A DNA stretch of 64,000 nucleotides. It comes from Cupriavidus sp. WGlv3 (lineage in GTDB: Bacteria > Pseudomonadota > Gammaproteobacteria > Burkholderiales > Burkholderiaceae). The notes beneath the pieces were generated by a model that worked only from the letters and a program-made list of their open reading frames with translations, was not told where the DNA came from and made no database searches. Location: positions 372,001 to 436,000 of the forward strand of contig NZ_JALHRX010000004.1 in NCBI RefSeq assembly GCF_023952475.1, given 5' to 3'. A program made the translations under genes and the position numbers. Shown piece after piece: positions 17,457-25,369 of the stretch. The first letter of the stretch is position 1, and every line of letters begins with the position of its first letter.

Positions 17457-18629
17457 CTAGGCCGCCGGCACGCCTTCCTTGCGCATCCCGCGCATCCGGT
17501 ATTCCCCCGGCGCCACGCCGGTCCATTTCTTGAAGGCGCGGTGGAACGTGCTCGGCTCGGAAAAGCCGAGCCGCAGCGCCACGTCCTGCAGCGTCATGCC
17601 GGGGCGCTCCATCATGCCGATGGCCACGTCGCGCCGCAGGCTGTCCTTGATGCTCTGGTAGCCGCGGCCCTCGTCGCGCAGGCGGCGGCGCAGGGTCTGC
17701 GGCGTCAGCCGCAGCAGCTGCGCCATCTGCTCCAGCGACGGCAGTTCGTGGTCCAGGTGCGAGCGCAGGTGCTGCCGGATGCGTTCCGCCAGGCAGCTGT
17801 TGTCGCGGTAGCGGATCAGCAGGTTGCGCGGGGTCTCGCGCAGGAAGTCGCGCAGGCTGGCGGCGTCCTGCATCACCGGCAGGCGCAGCGAGGCGGCGTC
17901 GAAGTGCAGCGCGGTGACGGGCTGGCCGTAGCTGACCGCGGCCTTGAATACGCGCTCGGTGTCGGTGCGCCCCTGCGACGCGGCGGCGCTCAGGTCGACC
18001 CGCGTCAGCGGGATCTGCCCGGCCACCAGCCAGCTGACCAGCGCATAGGCATGGAACACAAAGGTCGATTCGGCAAAGCTGCGGCACGCCGACGCGGGCG
18101 CGCGCGGATGCAGCACCACCGCCGCGGTGTTGCCGTCGGCGCCTACATGCAGGCGCGGCGCGAAGGCGTCGATATGCTGGCGGTACAGGCGCAGCCCGGT
18201 GCGGATGGCGTCCTCGAGCGTGGCGCAATGGACCAGGCTGCGGCACACCTGCGCGAACACGCCGGGCGTCACGGGCCGCTCCAGCAGGCCCCACAGCTCA
18301 TCGCGCATGACCCGGCGCAGCGTGCGGATCAGTGCCGCATACTGGCCCTGCGTCACGCGCGCGCTGGGCGAGGCCAGCAGGGCCGGCGAGATGTCGGCGC
18401 GGCGCAGCAGCGCATCGATGTCGTAGCCGAGCCGCCGCGCTCCCTGCAGGATATGCGTCACATGCTGGATGGCGATGGTGTGGCGAGCCGGCGCGGCTGG
18501 TTCCACTGTCGCGCCCGAAGCTGAGGGGCCGCCGGCTTCGCGCAGGCGCGCCCCCGGCAGCGCGTGGCCGGCAAGGTGCGGCTGGCCCGGCATCGGCGGG
18601 CGCAGCGATGGCAGAACGGCTGTTTGCAT
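17457..18629 (-). CDS. AraC family transcriptional regulator (OruR/ArgR-like architecture)
   Basis: 390 residues: a disordered Pro/Ala-rich N-terminus, an arabinose-binding-type effector domain (about 55-250, HILQGARRLGYDIDALLRRADIS), and a C-terminal AraC domain with two HTHs (LPSLEQMAQLLRLTPQTLRRRL, then VALRLGFSEPSTFHRAFKKWTG). ATG 18629 is preceded by GAGGAG and is preferred to an in-frame GTG at 18644. It is divergent from the Bug receptor/acyl-CoA ligase genes, its probable targets. Confidence 0.9.
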   Translation of the reverse strand: MQTAVLPSLRPPMPGQPHLAGHALPGARLREAGGPSASGATVEPAAPARHTIAIQHVTHILQGARRLGYDIDALLRRADISPALLASPSARVTQGQYAALIRTLRRVMRDELWGLLERPVTPGVFAQVCRSLVHCATLEDAIRTGLRLYRQHIDAFAPRLHVGADGNTAAVVLHPRAPASACRSFAESTFVFHAYALVSWLVAGQIPLTRVDLSAAASQGRTDTERVFKAAVSYGQPVTALHFDAASLRLPVMQDAASLRDFLRETPRNLLIRYRDNSCLAERIRQHLRSHLDHELPSLEQMAQLLRLTPQTLRRRLRDEGRGYQSIKDSLRRDVAIGMMERPGMTLQDVALRLGFSEPSTFHRAFKKWTGVAPGEYRMRGMRKEGVPAA

Positions 18630-18931
18630 GGGTCTCCTCGTCACGGCGACGCGCCGGTGCCGGCCTCTCCAGGCCTTTCAGCCCTCTGGCCACATCATGG
18701 CGCCACCTTAGCAAGCCCGCGCGGCGCCGCACAATCGGGATTTGCCAAAGCCTGCCTTCCGCCTGAGCGATTCGGCCAATCATTTTGGCGCGTCTGGTCA
18801 TTGTCCACGCACCGCAGCATCGCGCACTCTCCGGCAAGTACCTCTACAAGGCCGGCCCACCGGCCCGGGCGGATCCCGCAACGCGGCAAAAAGCCCGTGC
18901 CCGCCCACGGAAAAACCAAAGGAGACAGCAC
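18630..18931. promoter_or_regulatory. divergent AraC / Bug-receptor control region
   Basis: 302 bases without a gene. GCCAA (18775-18779) and TTGGC (18785-18789) form a small inverted repeat, and another TTTGCCAAA lies at about 18741. Both are candidate regulator contacts. AAAGGAG at about 18918 is the ribosome site of the receptor. Confidence 0.35.
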
Positions 18932-19963
18932 ATGCAGGCAGATCGTCGTAGTGGGGAGCGTAGTCCGCGTCGCCGTACCCTCGGCTACCTGGGCGCCGGA
19001 TTGCTGGCGTGGAGCGGACTGGCAGCCGGCATGCTGGGCGCGGGCGTGGCCCACGCCCAGGCTGATTTCCCGGCACGCACCGTGCGCATGGTGGTGCCGT
19101 TCCCCGCCGGCGGGGCCACCGACGTGCTGGCGCGCGCGCTGGCCGAGGGCCTGGGCAAGCAGTGGAAGCGACCGGTGGTGGTGGAGAACCGCCCGGGCGC
19201 CAGCGGCATGCTGGGCGCCGAAGTGGTCGCCCGCGCCGAGGCCGACGGCCATACCGCGCTGCTGACGATCACGCCGCTGGTGCAGGCGCCGAGCCTGTAT
19301 GCGCGCGCACCGTACGACCCGGTGAAGGATTTTGCCGCCGTCTCCGAGCTCGGCACCACCAATCTCGTGTTCGCGGTCAATACCAATGCCGTGCCGGCCA
19401 CCAACCTGAAGGACTTTATCGCGCTGGTGCGCACCAAGCCCAAGCAGTTCTCCTATGGCTCGTTTGGCGCGGGCTCCAGCGGCCACCTGTATGGCGAAGT
19501 CTTCAACGACGCCGCCAGGATCGACATGCTCCACGTCTCCTACAAGGGCGAGGCGCCGGAACTGAACGACCTGCTCGGCGGCCAGGTGCCGGCCGCGGTG
19601 ATCTCGGTGATGGGCGCCAAGCCCCATGTCGCCACCGGCCGCCTGCGCGCGCTGGCGGTGACCGGACCCGCGCGCGCGCCGCAACTGCCGGACGTGCCCA
19701 CTTTCCGCGAGGCCGGCATCGAGGGCATGGACGCGATGGGCTGGTTCGGCCTGCTGCTGCCGGCCGCCACGCCGCGCCCGATCGTCGAGAAGTTCTCCGC
19801 CGACGTCAACCGCGTGCTGGCCCAGCCTGACGTGCGCAAGCGCATGAACGAGCTTGGCGTGATCCTGACCGGCAGCACGCCGGATGCCTTCGCCCAGACC
19901 ATCCAGGCCGACTACGTGCGCTGGGGCAAGGTGATCCGCACGCGCAATATCCGCCTGGATTGA
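18932..19963 (+). CDS. TctC/Bug family periplasmic substrate-binding receptor
   Basis: 343 residues. The long twin-arginine-like N-terminus RSPRRRTLGYLGAGLLAW ends in a signal cleavage after AHAQA. The mature part opens with FPARTVRMVVPFPAGGATD, the Bug hallmark that closes over carboxylate ligands, and ends in a typical DYVRWGKVIRTRNIRLD. It probably binds a small carboxylate for uptake or sensing. No TctA/TctB membrane genes are nearby. First gene of a plus-strand operon opposite AraC. Confidence 0.92.
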   Translation: MQADRRSGERSPRRRTLGYLGAGLLAWSGLAAGMLGAGVAHAQADFPARTVRMVVPFPAGGATDVLARALAEGLGKQWKRPVVVENRPGASGMLGAEVVARAEADGHTALLTITPLVQAPSLYARAPYDPVKDFAAVSELGTTNLVFAVNTNAVPATNLKDFIALVRTKPKQFSYGSFGAGSSGHLYGEVFNDAARIDMLHVSYKGEAPELNDLLGGQVPAAVISVMGAKPHVATGRLRALAVTGPARAPQLPDVPTFREAGIEGMDAMGWFGLLLPAATPRPIVEKFSADVNRVLAQPDVRKRMNELGVILTGSTPDAFAQTIQADYVRWGKVIRTRNIRLD

Positions 19964-20017
19964 GTCCTTCTCCGTTTGAGCTGTATCTGACCTGCATCTG
20001 ACCCACCAATTGCTGCA

Positions 20018-21730
20018 ATGAAGCCTGCCACACGCACCACCCCGCCGTTCCGTTCCCCCGCCTGGCCGCCCGGCCTGCCGGCGACGCTGCATACGCCGCG
20101 CACCAGCCTGTTCTACAACGTCGAGGTCGCGGCGCAGCGCTATCCGGACAAGACCGCGATCCAGTACTTCGGCACCGCGATCTCGTATGGCGAGTTGCGC
20201 GACGAGATCGAACGGATGGCCGGCTACCTGCAGCACGCCTGCGGCATCCAGCCCGGCGACCGCGTGGTGCTGTTCAGCCAGAACTGCCCGCAGTTCATCA
20301 TTGCCTATTACGCCATCCTGCGCGCCGAAGGCGTGGTCGTTCCCGCCAACCCGATGTGGCTGGAAGCCGAGCTTGCCCACGTGGTGCAGGACAGCGGCGC
20401 GGTCGCCGCATTCGCCGGCAGCGAGCTGTACTCGCGCATGGCGCCGCTGCACGGTCCCGCGCTGCGCCACGTGATCCTGCACGACTACGCGGGCATGCTG
20501 CGCGACGACGGCGGCTTGCGGGTGCCGGCCTGGCTGCGCGAAGCGCCGCCCGCGCCGCAGGCCGCTCCCTCCGGCGCGATGCCGGTGGCGTGGGACACCG
20601 CCAGCCGCGCCGGACACCGGCCGCTGCCGCACCAGGCCGGCCAGGACACGCTGTGCATGCTGGCCTATACCTCGGGCACCACCGGCAATCCCAAGGGCTG
20701 CATGCATACCCACGGCACGCTGATGACCGCGGCCGCCGGCTCGGTGATCTGGCGCGGCGGCTCGCCCGAATCGGTGGTGCTGGCGGTGGCGCCGATGTTC
20801 CACCTGCTGGGCATGCAGAACTGCATGAACTCGCCGCTCTACCTGGGCGCGACGGTGGTGCTGATGCCGCGCTGGGACCGCGCGCTGGCGGCGGACCTGA
20901 TCGAGCGCTACCGCGTCTCGGTGTGGGGCGCGCCGCCGGCGATGATGGTGGACTTCTTCTCCCAGCCCGGCATCGACGCGCGCGACCTGTCCAGCCTGGC
21001 CTACGTCGGCGGCGGCGGCGCGGCCATGCCGGAAGCGGTGGCCAACATGCTGCAGCAGCGCTTTGGCCTGCCCTATGTCGAGGCCTACGGCATGACCGAG
21101 ACCGCGGCCTTCATCCTGTCGAACCCGCGCAACCAGCCCAAGCGCGAATGCCTGGGCATCGCCACCTTCGGCGTGGACGCGCGCGTGGTCGACCCCGAAA
21201 CGCTGCGCGAACTGCCGCACGGCGAGACCGGCGAGATCGTGGTCCACGGCGGCCAGGTGATGCAGGGCTACTGGCACAACGAAGACGCCAACGCCGCCAC
21301 TTTCATCGAGCTCGACGGCAAGCGCTTCCTGCGCACCGGCGACCTGGGCTTCATGGACGAGGAGGGCTACTTCTTCATGCGCGACCGCCTCAAGCGCATG
21401 ATCAACGCGTCCGGCTACAAGGTCTGGCCGGCCGAGGTGGAGAACATGCTGTACGGCCACCCCGCCATCCACGAGGCCTGCGTGATCGCGGCGCGCGATG
21501 AGCGCCGCGGCGAAACCGTCAAGGCGGTGGTGGCGCTGCGCCCCGACGCGCGCGGCACGGCCGAGGCCGACCCCGAACGCATCATGGCCTGGTGCCGCGA
21601 GCATATGGCGGCGTACAAGGTGCCGCGCATCGTCGACGTGGTCGAGGCGCTGCCCAAGTCGGCCACCGGCAAGATCCTGTGGCGCGCGCTGCAGGAGCGC
21701 GAGATGCAGGCGAACCAACCGGGCGCCTGA
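20018..21730 (+). CDS. AMP-binding acyl-CoA ligase, medium/long-chain FadD-like
   Basis: 570 residues of the adenylate-forming superfamily. Phosphate loop AYTSGTTGNPKG, the adenine segment YGMTETAAF, RTGDLGFMDEEGY, and the C-terminal Lys region PKSATGKILWRAL are all present, so it should form an acyl-AMP and then the CoA thioester. The long N-terminus (about 30 residues) is Pro-rich. It sits between two Bug receptor genes, which suggests activation of the acid they bind. Confidence 0.9.
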   Translation: MKPATRTTPPFRSPAWPPGLPATLHTPRTSLFYNVEVAAQRYPDKTAIQYFGTAISYGELRDEIERMAGYLQHACGIQPGDRVVLFSQNCPQFIIAYYAILRAEGVVVPANPMWLEAELAHVVQDSGAVAAFAGSELYSRMAPLHGPALRHVILHDYAGMLRDDGGLRVPAWLREAPPAPQAAPSGAMPVAWDTASRAGHRPLPHQAGQDTLCMLAYTSGTTGNPKGCMHTHGTLMTAAAGSVIWRGGSPESVVLAVAPMFHLLGMQNCMNSPLYLGATVVLMPRWDRALAADLIERYRVSVWGAPPAMMVDFFSQPGIDARDLSSLAYVGGGGAAMPEAVANMLQQRFGLPYVEAYGMTETAAFILSNPRNQPKRECLGIATFGVDARVVDPETLRELPHGETGEIVVHGGQVMQGYWHNEDANAATFIELDGKRFLRTGDLGFMDEEGYFFMRDRLKRMINASGYKVWPAEVENMLYGHPAIHEACVIAARDERRGETVKAVVALRPDARGTAEADPERIMAWCREHMAAYKVPRIVDVVEALPKSATGKILWRALQEREMQANQPGA

Positions 21731-21785
21731 GCGTAGCGGTGATGCCGCCCCGCGCAGCAACCCGAGCAGCAAAGAGAGAGACACC

Positions 21786-22769
21786 ATGCAGCAGAGCAGA
21801 CGCAACTGGCTGGCGCAGGCCGGCACCCTGGCCGGCGCGGCCATCCTTGGCGGCGCGGGGCAGGCTTTCGCCCAGCAGCCGTATCCCGCCAAGCCGATCC
21901 GGCTGATCGTGCCATACCCGGCCGGCGGCGGCACCGATACCGTGGGGCGGCTGATTGGCCAGCGCCTGGCCGAAAGCCTGGGCCAGCCGGTGGTGGTCGA
22001 AAACAAGCCCGGTGCCAGCGGCATGCTGGGCAACGACACCGTCGCCAAGGCGCCGGCCGACGGCTACACCCTGCTGCTGGCGATCACCGCGCTGATCCAG
22101 TCGCCGGCGCTGTACAAGCGCACCCCGTACGACGTCGCCAGGGACTTCACCCCGGTGTCGCTGATCGCCAAGTCGTCCGACCTGTTCGTGGTGCCCAACC
22201 GCGTGCCGGCCAGCACCATGCGCGAGTTCCTGGCGCTGGCCAGGTCCGGCAAGCTCAGCTATGGCTCGTACGGCAACGGCACCTCGTCGCACCTGCACGG
22301 CGAACTGCTGCGGCAGCAGGCCGGCATCGAGATCGCCCATATCCCGTACAAGGGCGCGGCGCCGCTGATGAGCGACCTGCTGGGCGGCCAGGTGGACAGC
22401 GCCTTCGTCGACGTGACCTCGGCCAACCCCTACCTGACCAGCGGCAAGTTCAAGATCCTGGGCATCACCGGGACCCAGCGCTACAAGGCGCTGCCCAATG
22501 TGCCGACCTTCTCCGAGCTGGGCCTGGCGGGGTTCGAGCCCAATGGCTGGTTCGGGCTGTTCCTGCCCGGCAACGCGCCCAGGGACGTGACGGCAAAACT
22601 GGCCGCCGAAACCGCGCGCATCGTGCGGCTGCCCGAAGTGACGGCAAAGCTGGCCGGCATGGGTTTGCAGCCGGTCGGCTCGACGCCGCAGGAACTGGCT
22701 GCCGTGGTCGCCGGCGACACGCCCAAGTGGGCCAGGATCGTGCGCGACGCCAACATCCAGCTGGACTGA
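21786..22769 (+). CDS. TctC/Bug family periplasmic substrate-binding receptor
   Basis: 327 residues. Signal peptide QSRRNWLAQAGTLAGAA...AFAQQ has a paired Arg, possibly Tat-exported. It is followed by YPAKPIRLIVPYPAGGGTDT and the usual PNVPTFSELG and C-terminal WARIVRDANIQLD. It is clearly a different protein from the receptor at 18932 (diverged outside the motifs). AGAGAG ribosome site is close to the ATG. Its stop is 21 bases before the crotonase. Confidence 0.92.
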   Translation: MQQSRRNWLAQAGTLAGAAILGGAGQAFAQQPYPAKPIRLIVPYPAGGGTDTVGRLIGQRLAESLGQPVVVENKPGASGMLGNDTVAKAPADGYTLLLAITALIQSPALYKRTPYDVARDFTPVSLIAKSSDLFVVPNRVPASTMREFLALARSGKLSYGSYGNGTSSHLHGELLRQQAGIEIAHIPYKGAAPLMSDLLGGQVDSAFVDVTSANPYLTSGKFKILGITGTQRYKALPNVPTFSELGLAGFEPNGWFGLFLPGNAPRDVTAKLAAETARIVRLPEVTAKLAGMGLQPVGSTPQELAAVVAGDTPKWARIVRDANIQLD

Positions 22770-22790
22770 CACCATCGCGGAGCCCAAGCC

Positions 22791-23570
22791 ATGGAAACCA
22801 TCCGTTTTGCCCTGGAGGACGGCGTCGCCACGCTGACACTGGACGCGCCGGCGCGCAAGAACGCGCTGTCGCTGCAGATGCGCGAGGAGATCGGCGAAGT
22901 GATTCGCGGGATACGGGACGACGACAGCGTGCGCGCGCTGATCCTGACCGCCGCTGGCACCGATTTCTCGTCGGGCGGCGACATCAGCTCGATGCAGGTC
23001 GAGATCAGCGCCGAGCAGGGCCGCAGGCGCCTGCGCAAGCTGCACGGCTGGCTGGAAGACCTGATCCAGCTGGACGTGCCGGTCATCGCCGCGGTCGATG
23101 GGGCCGCCTATGGCGCAGGCTTCAGTCTGGCGCTGACGGCGGACATCATCCTGGCCACGCCGCGCGCGCGCTTCGGGCTGCCGTTCCTGCGCATGGGGCT
23201 GGTGCCTGACTGTGGCGTGTTCTACACGCTGCCGCGCATGATCGGCCTGCAGCGGGCCAAGGCGCTGATGTTCTCGATGCGCGAGCTCGATGCGCAGGCC
23301 GCGCAAGACCTTGGCATCGTCATGGAAATCGTGCCCGCCGACGGCCTGCAGGCGCGCGCCCGGGCGCTCGCGCAGGCGTTCACCGAGGCCTCGCCGGTGG
23401 CGGTCAGCCTGACCAAGCAGGCGCTCAATGCGTCGCTGGGACAGGACCTGAGCACCATGCTGGCGATGGAGGCGGACGCGCAGGGCATCGCCTTCTCCAC
23501 CGGCTACCGCCGCGAGGCCGCCGATCGCTTCATGGCCAAGCAGCCGCTGCGCTACCGCTGGCCGGACTGA
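22791..23570 (+). CDS. enoyl-CoA hydratase/isomerase family (PaaG-like crotonase)
   Basis: 259 residues. The oxyanion-hole segments are SSGGDISSM and DGAAYGAGFSLALTADI. The second catalytic position reads GLVPDCGVFYTLPR, Asp where hydratases have Glu, as in PaaG-type isomerases. A role as isomerase rather than plain hydratase is therefore possible. It is fourth in the AraC-side operon. Confidence 0.88.
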   Translation: METIRFALEDGVATLTLDAPARKNALSLQMREEIGEVIRGIRDDDSVRALILTAAGTDFSSGGDISSMQVEISAEQGRRRLRKLHGWLEDLIQLDVPVIAAVDGAAYGAGFSLALTADIILATPRARFGLPFLRMGLVPDCGVFYTLPRMIGLQRAKALMFSMRELDAQAAQDLGIVMEIVPADGLQARARALAQAFTEASPVAVSLTKQALNASLGQDLSTMLAMEADAQGIAFSTGYRREAADRFMAKQPLRYRWPD

Positions 23571-23704
23571 GGGGCCGGCGGGGCTTGCTGCCCGCAGCAT
23601 CGGTCACCCCCTTGTTTTCGCCCTTATTTATATAGGCAGGTATCCGGCATCGTCCGACGCCTGCCGCTTCATTGTTCACGTTTACCCTGATACCGGTACG
23701 ACTT

Positions 23705-24892
23705 ATGGGATCCCAAGACCAGAACGCGGCGCCCGCCGCACGCCAGACCCCCTGGATGAACGAAGAGCTGGAAATGTTCCAGGACACCGTGCGCCGCTTC
23801 GTCGAGCGCGAACTCGCCCCCAACGAGGCGCGCTGGGCCGAACAAGGCTACATTGACCGCGACATGTGGCGCCGCGCCGGCCAGATCGGGCTGCTGTGCG
23901 CCAGCATCCCCGAGGAATACGGCGGCGGCGGCGGCACCTTCGCCCACGAGGCCATCATCACCCAGGAGATGTCGCGCGCGGTCTGCACCAGCCTGGGCAA
24001 CAACGTGCACAGCGGCATCGTGGCGCATTACCTGCTGCGCTACGGCACCGAAGCGCAGAAGCAAAAGTGGCTGCCGCAGATGGCCAGCGGCGAACTGGTG
24101 GCCGCCATCGCGATGTCGGAACCCGGCGCCGGTTCCGACCTCAAAGCGATACGCACCCGCGCGCTGCGGGAACCAACCGCGGACGGAGACTGCTATCGCA
24201 TCAACGGCGCCAAGACCTTCATCACCAACGGCTACCACGCCGACCTGATCTGCGTGGTGGCCAAGACCGATCCGGAGGCCGGCTCGCGCGGCGTGTCGCT
24301 GGTCATGGTGGAAACCCGCGACCTGCCGGGCTTCCGCCGCGGCCGCATCCTGGAAAAGATCGGGCAGAAGGGCCAGGACACCGCCGAGCTGTTCTTCGAC
24401 GACGTGCTGGTGCCATGCGACAACCTGCTCGGCACGCAGGAAGGGCAGGGCTTTTACCAGCTGATGCAGCAGCTGCCGCAGGAGCGCATGATCATTGCGC
24501 TGGGCGCGGTCGCCACCATGCAGCGCGCGATCGAGCTGACCACCGACTACGTGCGCCAGCGCAAGGTGTTCGGCCAGCCCCTCGGCGACCTGCAGAACAC
24601 CCGTTTCAAGCTGGCCGAATGCAAGACCGTGGCCACCATCGCCGCGACCTTCGTCGACGACTGCATGCAGCGCCTGATGGACGGCCAGCTCGACGCGGCG
24701 ACCGCGGCGATGGCCAAATGGTGGTGCACCCAACAGAACTGCCAGGTCATCGACGAGTGCCTGCAGTTGCACGGGGGCTATGGCTACATGCTGGAATACC
24801 CGATCGCGCGCATGTACGCGAACGCACGCGTCAGCAAGATCTTCGGCGGCTCCAACGAGATCATGAAGGAGCTGGTCGCACGCACGCTCTGA
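23705..24892 (+). CDS. acyl-CoA dehydrogenase
   Basis: 395 residues with all three ACAD domains: FQDTVRRFVERELAPNEARW at the N-terminus, AIAMSEPGAGSDL for the substrate/FAD site, RKVFGQPLGDLQNTRFKLAEC, and the C-terminal LHGGYGYMLEYPIARMY with IFGGSNEIMKELVARTL. The frame opens earlier at a TTG (23672), but ATG 23705 is preferred; no strong ribosome site is visible for either. The 134-base gap upstream has an AT-rich TTATTTATATAGG patch (about 23623-23635), a possible separate promoter. Confidence 0.9.
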   Translation: MGSQDQNAAPAARQTPWMNEELEMFQDTVRRFVERELAPNEARWAEQGYIDRDMWRRAGQIGLLCASIPEEYGGGGGTFAHEAIITQEMSRAVCTSLGNNVHSGIVAHYLLRYGTEAQKQKWLPQMASGELVAAIAMSEPGAGSDLKAIRTRALREPTADGDCYRINGAKTFITNGYHADLICVVAKTDPEAGSRGVSLVMVETRDLPGFRRGRILEKIGQKGQDTAELFFDDVLVPCDNLLGTQEGQGFYQLMQQLPQERMIIALGAVATMQRAIELTTDYVRQRKVFGQPLGDLQNTRFKLAECKTVATIAATFVDDCMQRLMDGQLDAATAAMAKWWCTQQNCQVIDECLQLHGGYGYMLEYPIARMYANARVSKIFGGSNEIMKELVARTL

Positions 24893-24991
24893 GCCCGTCA
24901 ACGCAGGCGCTGCGCTATCAGCACTGTCTGTGTGCTAGTGCGCGCAGGCAGCGCGAGACGTCGCAAAACGCCTGACGACATGCGCAAAAAT

Positions 24992-25017
24992 GAAAGCCGG
25001 CACCTGTGCCGGCTTTC
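24992..25017. terminator. 12-bp perfect hairpin, likely transcription terminator
   Basis: GAAAGCCGGCAC and GTGCCGGCTTTC pair around a 2-base loop, 100 bases after the acyl-CoA dehydrogenase stop. A-tract on the left and T-richer sequence on the right suit a Rho-independent terminator; the minus-strand reading has the better T-tract. Confidence 0.65.
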
Positions 25018-25189
25018 GTGCTTATGGTTACAAAACCGGATGTGCACGGATGGCGGGAAAGGTGTAAGGTGTGTCACAAGCATGGTCAATGGCCCGTCGC
25101 GCGCGGAGGCGAAGCCGAGTGGGATCAGCCAAAAGCTGACAGCGAAATCCGGCAGGAATGCAGCGGGAAATGCAGCAACGAAACACCCG

Positions 25190-25203
25190 TTGCATCGATG
25201 CAA
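25190..25203. promoter_or_regulatory. perfect 14-bp palindrome upstream of prkA
   Basis: TTGCATCGATGCAA is self-complementary over its whole length and stands about 35 bases before the extended -10-like patch. It could be an operator for a dimeric regulator. No other copy was noticed in the window. Confidence 0.4.
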
Positions 25204-25369
25204 GATTCGTCAACTCGGACTCCACCATCGCCGTTATTTGACTATGATGAAGTAAAGACTTCGCAACATGACAGGTCGCCAGGCCGGGGTGGTGTACCGC
25301 GAACGTTGCGCGAAGCCTTGGGGGTAGCACTACCTACGCCTCGGACGTGAACTCTGACGGGAGTGAGGT

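Larger units (their letters stand above)
24893..25369. promoter_or_regulatory. long leader upstream of prkA
   Basis: 477 bases without a credible gene. It holds the hairpin at 24992-25017, a perfect 14-bp palindrome at 25190-25203, and a TTTGACTATGATGAAG patch near 25237-25252 that resembles an extended -10, perhaps sigma-S type. The short open frames here lack ribosome sites and family features. Confidence 0.4.

Noticed and set aside
18695-22048. 1117-residue minus-strand open frame opposite the Bug receptor and ligase genes
   Set aside because: It is the antisense shadow of GC-rich coding genes, is Arg/His/Ala-rich with no domain, and the plus strand carries three well-supported genes.
21582-23600. 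672-residue minus-strand frame
   Set aside because: Antisense of the second Bug receptor and crotonase; composition is typical of reverse-complemented high-GC coding sequence.
24932-25255. 107-residue open frame in the prkA leader
   Set aside because: No ribosome site, no hydrophobic or domain pattern, and it runs over the hairpin and palindrome, so the region is better read as a leader.
25270-25320. sigma-54 promoter before prkA (GG...TTGC near 25290-25312)
   Set aside because: The spacing between the GG and GC dinucleotides is about five bases too long for a -24/-12 element.
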